Positions 57,657-64,000 of a stretch of DNA of 64,000 bases are shown here, one piece after another. Below the pieces are notes generated by a model that saw only the letters and a program-made list of their open reading frames with translations, was not told the origin of the DNA and searched no databases. This stretch comes from Acidimicrobilacustris europaeus (GTDB lineage: Bacteria; Actinomycetota; Acidimicrobiia; Acidimicrobiales; Acidimicrobilacustridaceae). Where the stretch lies: NCBI GenBank assembly GCA_965194515.1, contig OZ239146.1, forward strand, positions 620,001 through 684,000, in the 5' to 3' direction. Every line of letters starts with the position of its first letter. Position 1 is the first letter of the stretch. A program made the translations under genes and the position numbers.

Positions 57657-59357
57657 ATGACCGACGAGGACAATGGGGTACTCAACGCAACCTTCTGCGC
57701 CACCCTCGTCGACGAGTGGGTCCGCAACGGACTGACCGACGCAGTTGTCTGTCCCGGTTCCCGCTCCACGCCAATGGCAGTCGGACTCGTTGTCGACGGT
57801 CGCGTACGTGTTCACGTGCATCACGACGAACGGTCGGGATCGTTCATGGCTCTTGGGCTCGCGCGTGCAACGGGTCGTGCAGTCCTCGTGCTCTCAACGA
57901 GCGGAACCGCGGCGGTTGAGTTTCATCCTGCAGTTGTCGAAGCTGAACTCGATCGAGTGCCGCTTCTGGTCGTGACTGCCGATCGACCCCCGCGTCTGCG
58001 TGGCGTCGGCGCGCCGCAAACGATCGATCAGGTTGACCTCTATGGGTCGTCAGTTCGACTGTCGGTCGATGCTCCGGTTCCGACATCGTCGAATCGTTCT
58101 TCGTGGCGGGCGCTCGCGAGACGCACGTGGTGGGCGACCGCTGGGGCTGATCCTGGTCCGGTGCACTGCAACCTCCCGTTCGACGAACCACTCGTTGGCA
58201 TTGCAGGGGACTTGCCGACTCTCGACGACTCTCAGCACGCCGTTGTCGACCTCGGCGACCCGTTTACTGACCCCGGGGCATTGCCTGAGAGCGGCGTCAT
58301 CATTGCCGGAAGCGGAATCGACGACGTTGATGCAGTTTTGCTTTTGGCCGAGAAACTCGGCTGGCCGGTGCTCGCTGATCCAAGGAGCGGATGCCGAACT
58401 GAGCACCGTTGCGTTATTGCCCACGGAGACACGCTTCTTCGTTCAGTCGGCGCGCAGAGCGATGTCGAGATGGTCATCCGATTCGGAGCGCTCCCAGCAT
58501 CGAAGGTGATTGGCGAGTGGGTGGCGTCTTCTTCTTCTGTGCCTCATATCCATGTCGATCCGACTGCCGCGGTGAACGACCCGTCGGGTTCGGTGACTCA
58601 TCGCGTTCGCCAATCGGCGGGCAACTACGCGAGTTCGGTTTCTGCGCTCATTGAAACAGCCGATGATCATTCATGGCTCGACCGTTGGCGTCGGGCCGAC
58701 GACGCCGTTGAACAGGCGCTCGTCGTATCTCTGGGAGCGGCAACGTCGATCACTGAACCTGGAGTAGCGCGCAACGTTGTCTCTGCGATTCCTTCGGGTG
58801 GAACGCTCGTCGTTTCTTCGTCGATGCCGGTTCGCGATGTTGAGTGGTTTAGCGCTCGACGCGAAGGTCTTACTGTGCTGTCGAATCGCGGAGCGAACGG
58901 GATCGACGGTGTCGTCTCCACCGCTGTGGGTGTCGCGCTCTCGGGAGTTCCGACGGCATTACTTATTGGCGATGTTGCTTTCCTGCACGACACGAACGGT
59001 CTGCTCGGTCTCGATGCTCGTGGCGTCAATCTCTGCATCGTTGTGATTGATAACGATGGGGGAGGAATCTTTTCCTTCCTGCCCCAAGCCTCGGCGCTCG
59101 AACCTGCCCAATTTGAACAGCTCTTTGGCACGCCACATGGAGTCGACTTGGCAATGCTGGCTCACGCCCACCGCTTGCCAGTGCTGGAGGCGTCCGATGA
59201 CCGGGCCGTGGGCCTCGCGGTTGAAGCTTCGATGGCAACGGGTGGAGTGCATGTGGTCCTCGCCCGATCAAACCGTTCCGAAAATGTTGCTGTTCACGAT
59301 GCATTGCACCAAGCCGGCATCGCTGCTGCAGCTGCGACTGGGTGGACTACGGCCTAA
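57657..59357 (+). CDS. menD: SEPHCHC synthase MenD
   Basis: 566 residues, thiamine-diphosphate enzyme that joins isochorismate and 2-oxoglutarate. N-terminal DAVVCPGSRSTPMAVGL, HHDERSGSFMALGLAR (catalytic Glu region), ADRPPRLRGVGAPQTIDQ, and the ThDP-metal motif IVVIDNDGGGIFSFLP near the C-terminus. Length is as expected. The final 11 bp overlap the convergent isochorismate synthase gene, its upstream partner in the pathway. Confidence 0.95.
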   Translation: MTDEDNGVLNATFCATLVDEWVRNGLTDAVVCPGSRSTPMAVGLVVDGRVRVHVHHDERSGSFMALGLARATGRAVLVLSTSGTAAVEFHPAVVEAELDRVPLLVVTADRPPRLRGVGAPQTIDQVDLYGSSVRLSVDAPVPTSSNRSSWRALARRTWWATAGADPGPVHCNLPFDEPLVGIAGDLPTLDDSQHAVVDLGDPFTDPGALPESGVIIAGSGIDDVDAVLLLAEKLGWPVLADPRSGCRTEHRCVIAHGDTLLRSVGAQSDVEMVIRFGALPASKVIGEWVASSSSVPHIHVDPTAAVNDPSGSVTHRVRQSAGNYASSVSALIETADDHSWLDRWRRADDAVEQALVVSLGAATSITEPGVARNVVSAIPSGGTLVVSSSMPVRDVEWFSARREGLTVLSNRGANGIDGVVSTAVGVALSGVPTALLIGDVAFLHDTNGLLGLDARGVNLCIVVIDNDGGGIFSFLPQASALEPAQFEQLFGTPHGVDLAMLAHAHRLPVLEASDDRAVGLAVEASMATGGVHVVLARSNRSENVAVHDALHQAGIAAAAATGWTTA

Positions 59358-60633
59358 CGATTGCGCCGAGCATGGTTTGAAGCTTTGCTCGAGTTTCGGC
59401 CAGTTCTTGTTCCGCCTGAGAATCGGCAACGACCCCAACTCCTGCATGGATGCGTGTGTGGGTTCCGTTGATCTGTGCCGATCGGATGCCAACTGCCCAT
59501 GTTCCGTTGCCCTTTGCATCGACCCATCCGACAGGGCCTGCGTAGCGGCCTCGGTCGAGGCCCTCGAGTTCGTCGATAAGTGCAAGCGCTGCGTCTCGGG
59601 GCATTCCGCCAACCGCAGGTGTCGGGTGCAGCGCTCCGACAAGATCGAGAACCGAAGCGATGGGCTCAGAGAGTTGACCCTCGAGACGCGTTGAAAGGTG
59701 CTGCACGTTGGCAACGGCGACGATCGACGGTTCTGCTTCTTCATCGAGATACGAACACCACGGCAACAAGGTGTCGTGCACCATGTCGATGGTGTGGCGA
59801 TGTTCATCTTTGGTGTTTGTCGATGCCAAGAGCGCCGCTGCAAGTCGTGCGTCAGTTTCTGGATCGCCACTTCGGGGCGCAGTCCCCGCCATGGGATGAG
59901 CTCGAACGACGGTTCCGATCCGCTCCACCAAAAGTTCAGGAGTGGCTCCGACGAATCCGTCGATCGAGAACAAGTGACTTGCCGGAAAGGTCCGGCGGAG
60001 CTGCGATACCACTGCGCTTGGGCTGATCGGCCGGTCAGTGACGATTTCGATTCCGCGGGCAAGAACAACTTTGCGCGCTTCGCCCGCGGCGAGACGTTCG
60101 GTGGCAGTCGTGACGGCGACACACCAGTCCTCGGGGCTACGTAACGGGTGAATGTCGAAGCTCGACGGTGAAGTGCTTGAAGAATGAAGCCCAGCGTCTC
60201 GGGCGAACCCGGTGCCGATGCGAGTGGTTCGCCCAAGGACTTGGGCGATTTCAGTTTCGGAGGGCTCATCGTCTTGATGAGCGATCGTAGTGAGCCAGGT
60301 TTCGCCATCGGCGTTGCGACCAACGACGATCCGCGGAATGACCAATTCGCCGTCGAGGTTTGTGTCGAACGGAAATGCTCCGAAGGCGACAACTCCGGAA
60401 CCAGGTATCTCGAGTTCGTCGAAGACCTCGATGTTTCCGAAAGCAGCATGCGCCGTCGTTGAGGTGAGTGAACGATCGCCTCGTGGAACGATGATTCGCG
60501 CTGAATGACCGATCCCGACAAGCCCCGCGCCATTCGTGACGAAGAGCATGTCGCTGTCGTCACACAGGGCGACGAGGTCAGTGTCAATCGCAAGTGCACG
60601 GGTGCGAGCAACCATGCCCACGGTCTGATTCAC
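59347..60633 (-). CDS. menF: Isochorismate synthase MenF
   Basis: 428 residues, ATG overlapping the menG stop (ATGA). The chorismate-binding domain occupies about 165-425: ARKVVLARGIEI, FVGATPELLVERIG, RAHPMAGTAPRSG, HPTPAVGGMPRDAALALI and GVGVVADSQAEQELAETRAK. The Lys in ARKVVLAR and the Glu in ATPELLV are the expected catalytic positions. It converts chorismate to isochorismate for MenD. A siderophore or salicylate role is not suggested by the neighbours. Confidence 0.92.
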   Translation of the reverse strand: MNQTVGMVARTRALAIDTDLVALCDDSDMLFVTNGAGLVGIGHSARIIVPRGDRSLTSTTAHAAFGNIEVFDELEIPGSGVVAFGAFPFDTNLDGELVIPRIVVGRNADGETWLTTIAHQDDEPSETEIAQVLGRTTRIGTGFARDAGLHSSSTSPSSFDIHPLRSPEDWCVAVTTATERLAAGEARKVVLARGIEIVTDRPISPSAVVSQLRRTFPASHLFSIDGFVGATPELLVERIGTVVRAHPMAGTAPRSGDPETDARLAAALLASTNTKDEHRHTIDMVHDTLLPWCSYLDEEAEPSIVAVANVQHLSTRLEGQLSEPIASVLDLVGALHPTPAVGGMPRDAALALIDELEGLDRGRYAGPVGWVDAKGNGTWAVGIRSAQINGTHTRIHAGVGVVADSQAEQELAETRAKLQTMLGAIVRP

Positions 60634-61340
60634 CGCTGGTCGTCGCTCCGTGTCGCGGTGATGAGTTGAGAAATGCCAACGGAAAGCAGTTGACGTTCGA
60701 CTTGCACAAAGCCTGCGTCGGCAAGTCGCTGCAACATCACACCAGGTTCGGGAAGATACGCAACCGATTTCGGTAGGTACTGGTAGGCCGAAGGATCGGA
60801 AAGAAGGCCGCCCACCTTGGGGACGATGGAACCGAAGTAGATCGAGTGGCCCCAGCGGAGGAAGCGATTCGGAGGCTCGGCAACCTCAAGGAAGGCGATG
60901 CGTCCTCCGGGTCGAACGGTTCGAGCAAGCTCAGCGAAGAACCCATCGAGTTCGACAAGGTTTCGAAGAGCGAACCCGCAGGTGACGCCGTCGAGCGAGC
61001 TATCGGGTAGGGGAAGAGAAAGTGCGTCGGCTTCGGCGAGCGGAGCTGACGTTCGTGCTGCAGCCAGCATTCCGAATGAAAGATCAAAGCCGATTGGTCG
61101 AAGACCTTGTTTTTGAAGTTCACGACAGAAGTCGCCGGTTCCACAAGCAAGATCAGCGACGAGCGAACCGTCGGGGAGGCCAAGTTCACGCACGGTGCGT
61201 GTTCGCCACGCCACGTCCATGCGGAACGTCATGATTCGATTCACAAGGTCGTAGCGAGGAGCGATCGCGTCGAACATGGAACGAACGGCGCGGACTTTCT
61301 CTTCGCCCTGCGGAAGCTGCTGGCTCTCCATCTCGGTCAC
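60630..61340 (-). CDS. menG: Demethylmenaquinone methyltransferase MenG (UbiE family)
   Basis: 236 residues from GTG 61340, supported by TAGGCT 6 nt upstream. SAM methyltransferase: VRSMFDAIAPRYDLVNRIMT (UbiE signature 1), SAM-binding VADLACGTGDFCRE, FALRNLVELDGFFAELARTV and C-terminal helices. It performs the last methylation in menaquinone synthesis and heads a two-gene unit with menF. Confidence 0.93.
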   Translation of the reverse strand: MTEMESQQLPQGEEKVRAVRSMFDAIAPRYDLVNRIMTFRMDVAWRTRTVRELGLPDGSLVADLACGTGDFCRELQKQGLRPIGFDLSFGMLAAARTSAPLAEADALSLPLPDSSLDGVTCGFALRNLVELDGFFAELARTVRPGGRIAFLEVAEPPNRFLRWGHSIYFGSIVPKVGGLLSDPSAYQYLPKSVAYLPEPGVMLQRLADAGFVQVERQLLSVGISQLITATRSDDQR

Positions 61341-61346
61341 GGGATC

Positions 61347-61352
61347 AGCCTA
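61347..61352 (-). promoter_or_regulatory. -10 element TAGGCT for menG-menF (leaderless type)
   Basis: Read on minus, TAGGCT is 6 nt before GTG 61340. The hexamer is identical to the menD -10 on the other strand. Confidence 0.5.
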
Positions 61353-61414
61353 CGGTCCTGTGGGCTCAAGTGACGAAGCGGGGCCTCATTGCGTCACGCC
61401 TAGTGAACCTCGCC

Positions 61415-63049
61415 TCAACGCCGCACGGTTGTCGAGGTCGTCGACGAAGAAGTTGATGGGGCTCTGGGTGTCGCTATTCCAAATTTCGCAAGGTTCGAGA
61501 CGCTTGGGTGCTTGACGCCGGCCGGACCTTCAGCGAAGGCATTGAGAATGTTTTCGGTCACTTTTTGGAGTTTGCAGATTGGTGTAGTCGGAGGGCCAGT
61601 CGGACACGCGTCGAGGAGTCGTGGCGACCACCCGAACGTTGCTGCGGTGAACACGCCGGCGCCGCTGGGCACCGTGTACCAGGTTGAATCAGCGAACGAC
61701 GCTTTGCCGCGACACGTGACGGGGGAGTGGGCAAGCACCTGGATATTTGCCGGTGTCGGTGCCCCCGGCGTTACTCGGTCGTATTCGTTGCCGACCATCT
61801 TCGACACGCGGTCACCATTTTTGAATTGGGATCCTTCAAACATCCACATCGACGCATCGCCAACCACCCAATCGGCTTCGACGGGGTTGCATTCGTAATA
61901 CGAACCCGTGAGGGAACTCTCGGGGTTTGCCGCAGGGCTCTCGCGGAACGAAGTAGTGACGCGCTCGTTGTCTTTGCCGTAGAGGGGGTCACGAGTCGCA
62001 TCGCGGTAGTTGACCTCGAGTCGGGCCTCTCCCGTGGGGGAGTCTTCAAGACGAATCCGGCGGTAGACGTTGTTCGCTCCGAAGAATCCAATGTTGACGC
62101 CAGCATCTCGAGCGGCTTCAAGGTTCTTGCGCATCTCGACCGTGTAGTACTCGTCATGTCCCGGGATGATGATGCCGCGGTGGTTCTTGGCCAATTCCCC
62201 GCGTTGATGGAGATCGATATTGGTCCAATAGGAAACGTCGTAACCGGCGCGCTCAACGAACGTGATGAACTCCCGTTCGCGACCAAGAAATTCGCCGCTG
62301 CCGTTTCCGGTGTAGGGACGATCAAAACTCACGACGTCAGCACGTCCGTTTGTTCCGGTATAGATGCTTGCACCGCCCCAGCCGTTATAGGCCTGCCAGG
62401 TCGTAACAGCGCTCTGCATTAAGAGATCGGATGTGCTCTTGTCGTCGCGAATGACGAGAGGCACGAATGTCTCGCCACCGTCGTCGCTCTCAAGTTTCAG
62501 GAGGTACTGGCCGGGAGGCCAGGTCACATCGGCGTTGATCGTTAATGAAGGCGCCCAAGGAGCGCTCCAAGTCTTTGTTGCTGCGTTCTGCACAGCCTTT
62601 GGCTGATTGACTCCAGGTTGCGGTTCGCTCTTCCAGATCAACCGGGCGCCATTGCCGGCGTACCAGCCAATCCGATAGGCCGAAACTGTCCACGTCTTGG
62701 CTCGGGTTGAGACTTTCAAAACCGCGGATCCGCCAACATCAATGCTTGTCGTGTCGAGGAAGCCTTCAACCTTTGCCCACATCGCGCGATCGTCGGGAAT
62801 CGTCCACTCGGTGGTGCCTGGCTTCGCGTTCTCTTCGGCAATCCAGCCCTTGACCCGGTACTGGGAGTACGGATCTTTCTTGTCCACCACAGGTGGTTTC
62901 GTCATTGCTTCGGTGCTCGAACTCGTTGTCTGCGACGAAGAGGACCGGCCCGCAGAAAATGCCGTTGCTCCAACTCCGATAGCGAGGATGGCGATGCCAA
63001 GGACAATCAGCTTCGCTCTCGACAGTTCGGGCTCTTTGGCGTGTTTCAC
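61415..63049 (-). CDS. Membrane-anchored N,N-dimethylformamidase beta-subunit-like protein
   Basis: 544 residues, GTG start. Cytoplasmic residues 1-12, a membrane anchor (about 13-33, KLIVLGIAILAIGVGATAF), a Ser/Thr-rich linker, then a beta-sandwich region (about 85-205, WTVSAYRIGWYAGNGARLIW) and a catalytic-like domain with YDVSYWTNIDLHQRGEL, IIIPGHDEYYTVEMR and GVNIGFFGANNVYRR, which match the DMFase beta-subunit C-terminal family (glutamine-amidotransferase-like fold). The C-terminus is Ser/Thr-rich. Substrate unknown; an extracellular amidase-like role is inferred. A TACTCT hexamer lies 9 nt upstream. Confidence 0.75.
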   Translation of the reverse strand: MKHAKEPELSRAKLIVLGIAILAIGVGATAFSAGRSSSSQTTSSSTEAMTKPPVVDKKDPYSQYRVKGWIAEENAKPGTTEWTIPDDRAMWAKVEGFLDTTSIDVGGSAVLKVSTRAKTWTVSAYRIGWYAGNGARLIWKSEPQPGVNQPKAVQNAATKTWSAPWAPSLTINADVTWPPGQYLLKLESDDGGETFVPLVIRDDKSTSDLLMQSAVTTWQAYNGWGGASIYTGTNGRADVVSFDRPYTGNGSGEFLGREREFITFVERAGYDVSYWTNIDLHQRGELAKNHRGIIIPGHDEYYTVEMRKNLEAARDAGVNIGFFGANNVYRRIRLEDSPTGEARLEVNYRDATRDPLYGKDNERVTTSFRESPAANPESSLTGSYYECNPVEADWVVGDASMWMFEGSQFKNGDRVSKMVGNEYDRVTPGAPTPANIQVLAHSPVTCRGKASFADSTWYTVPSGAGVFTAATFGWSPRLLDACPTGPPTTPICKLQKVTENILNAFAEGPAGVKHPSVSNLAKFGIATPRAPSTSSSTTSTTVRR

Positions 63050-63058
63050 TGAATCGAA

Positions 63059-63064
63059 AGAGTA
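63059..63064 (-). promoter_or_regulatory. Possible -10 element TACTCT
   Basis: Read on minus, TACTCT is 9 nt before GTG 63049. It would give a leader of only two or three bases. Confidence 0.35.
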
Positions 63065-63103
63065 GGGGTCAGCCGCTGCGTTGTGGTGTCGCCACGAGGC
63101 GGA

Positions 63104-64000
63104 TTAGTCGTCAGAATTGGCGACAAGGGTTTGGGCCCATCGGTAGTCGGCCTTACCCGCAGGCGACCGCTCGATCTTGTCGACCACGATGATGTCTTTT
63201 GGGAATTTGTAGCGAGCGACATGGCCATCGCAAGCAGCAAGCAGTTCGTCGGTGGTGGCCGATGAACCATCCCTCAACTGCACGATGGCGACGACTTCGT
63301 TCCCCCAGCGTTCCGACGGACGGCCAGTGACGATGACGTCATAAATCGCCGGGTGGTGGGCGAGAGCGGCTTCAACTTCCTCAGCGAAAATCTTTTCACC
63401 ACCGGAATTGATTGTGACCGAATCGCGGCCGTGAAGTTCCAAAACTCCGTCGGCGTTAATTCGGGCTCGATCTCCGGGGACTGAGTAGCGGACGCCGTCG
63501 ATTGTTGGGAACGTGCGCTCGGTTTTTTCTGCATCGCCGAGATAGCCGAGTGGCACACGCCCGCATTGCGCCAACCAGCCAAGATCTTGGTGTCCGGGTT
63601 CAAGACGACGGTCGAGGTCGGCCGAGACGATTGCCATGCCCGTGCCTGGCTTGAACGTTCCGGTTGTGATCTGCGCACCTGCTCCGATGACTTGGCTTGC
63701 CTGCTGACCCGTTTCCGATGAGCCAAGGCCATCCATGATCGCCATCGACGGAAGTCGTTCGAGCAGCGCGGACTTCACGGGTGCCGAAAGCGCAGCGCCC
63801 CCGCTAATGAGCAAGACAAGCGAAGAGAGGTCGTGGGGTGCTCGGTCGAGTTCATCAAGAAGTGGTCGACCAAACGCATCCCCGACGATCTGAGCAATGT
63901 TGACGTTCTCGCGTTTGATTGTGTCGCAGAAGTCGGCGGCATCGAATGTGGTCGGGTTGTGAGGAAGCACGATGGTGTTGCCATTTCCTAATGCATTCAG
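63104..64000 (-). CDS. Acyl-CoA synthetase (AMP-forming), C-terminal part; 5' end outside window
   Basis: Partial gene running off the right edge; the frame is open to 64000 (NALGNGNTIVLPHN), so the GTG at 63970 is internal. ANL superfamily features present: LISGGAALSAPVK, MDGLGSSETGQQA, GRVPLGYLGDAEKT, PGDRARINADGVLELHGRD, INSGGEKIFAEEVEAAL, HVARYKFPKDIIVVD and RSPAGKADYRW with the catalytic Lys. It is likely a FadD-type fatty acyl or related ligase; the substrate-binding N-terminal part is not visible. Confidence 0.88.
   Translation of the reverse strand: MNALGNGNTIVLPHNPTTFDAADFCDTIKRENVNIAQIVGDAFGRPLLDELDRAPHDLSSLVLLISGGAALSAPVKSALLERLPSMAIMDGLGSSETGQQASQVIGAGAQITTGTFKPGTGMAIVSADLDRRLEPGHQDLGWLAQCGRVPLGYLGDAEKTERTFPTIDGVRYSVPGDRARINADGVLELHGRDSVTINSGGEKIFAEEVEAALAHHPAIYDVIVTGRPSERWGNEVVAIVQLRDGSSATTDELLAACDGHVARYKFPKDIIVVDKIERSPAGKADYRWAQTLVANSDD

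Noticed and set aside
59268..60611. 447-codon minus-strand frame overlapping menF
   Set aside because: Frame-shifted shadow of menF; the real frame carries all chorismate-binding motifs.
61370..61397. GTGACG/CGTCAC inverted repeat between menG and the DMFase-like gene
   Set aside because: Six-bp arms around a 16-nt loop without a U-tract; not convincing as a terminator or operator.
1..64000. Mobile elements, prophage, CRISPR, tRNA or rRNA genes
   Set aside because: No transposase or integrase motifs, no spaced direct repeats of CRISPR type, no cloverleaf recognised in the intergenic gaps; the window reads as conserved chromosome.

Overview
The window looks like a chromosomal segment from an actinobacterium, most likely an Acidimicrobiia-type lineage (inference). 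The reasons are the fairly high GC (58% in the one 60-base line counted), the actinobacterial division order ftsZ-pgeF-yggS-sepF-yggT-wag31, a proteasome activator (Bpa), a PimB-like mannosyltransferase, a polyprenol-phosphate-mannose synthase, an MtrAB-like two-component pair and a menaquinone gene cluster. It reads as core genome: no transposases, phage genes, CRISPR arrays, rRNA or tRNA genes were seen.

Layout. 1-4.1 kb: the 3' end of queG, then pimB-like, a membrane protein, an SRPBCC protein resembling the mycobacterial Rv2185c family, a small protein, and a bacterial eRF1-like (baeRF/VLRF1) protein. 4.2-9.8 kb: ROK kinase, AlaC-like aminotransferase, ACT protein, glycerol kinase, acyl-CoA dehydrogenase. 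9.9-13.4 kb (minus strand): a stub lipoprotein, MtrB-like and MtrA-like proteins, inositol monophosphatase and a membrane protein. 13.4-19.1 kb: Dpm1-like synthase, NUDIX, DinB, DUF3040, a second ROK kinase that appears to start at CTG, a small conserved protein, an SDR and a lipoate-ligase-like protein. 19.4-37.6 kb: a complete-looking dcw cluster (mraZ, rsmH, ftsL, ftsI, murE, mraY, murD, ftsW, murG, murC, murB, ftsQ, ftsZ, pgeF, yggS, sepF, yggT, wag31) that lacks murF. 37.7-45.4 kb: ileS, a histone-H1-like/DksA fusion, lspA, rluD, an Rrf2 regulator, an AlkP-superfamily enzyme and bpa. 45.4-53.9 kb: HdeD-like protein, dnaE, an unknown, a nitroreductase, a YyaL-type thioredoxin-domain protein and an aldo/keto reductase. 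53.9-61.3 kb: a crotonase and menE, menA, menH, menD, menF and menG. 61.4-64 kb: a dimethylformamidase-like anchored protein and a partial acyl-CoA synthetase.

The most interesting signals are non-coding. Between mraZ and rsmH lies a strongly structured RNA: a 19-bp stem closing a three-way junction, whose 3' arm competes with a second hairpin ending next to the rsmH Shine-Dalgarno. The mraZ promoter carries TGGGG repeats at 10-bp period inside its 17-bp spacer, matching MraZ operators. About 18 genes share a start grammar of TANNNT followed by 6-8 nt and then ATG/GTG, the mark of leaderless transcription. This grammar decides several start codons, uses upstream stop codons as part of the -10 in two or three cases, and sets up tightly packed divergent promoters.

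Functionally the window combines cell-wall synthesis and division, envelope lipoglycan and lipoprotein processing (PimB, Dpm1, LspA) and respiratory quinone synthesis. Starts given here were chosen by overlap, Shine-Dalgarno or leaderless -10 and often differ from the longest open frame.
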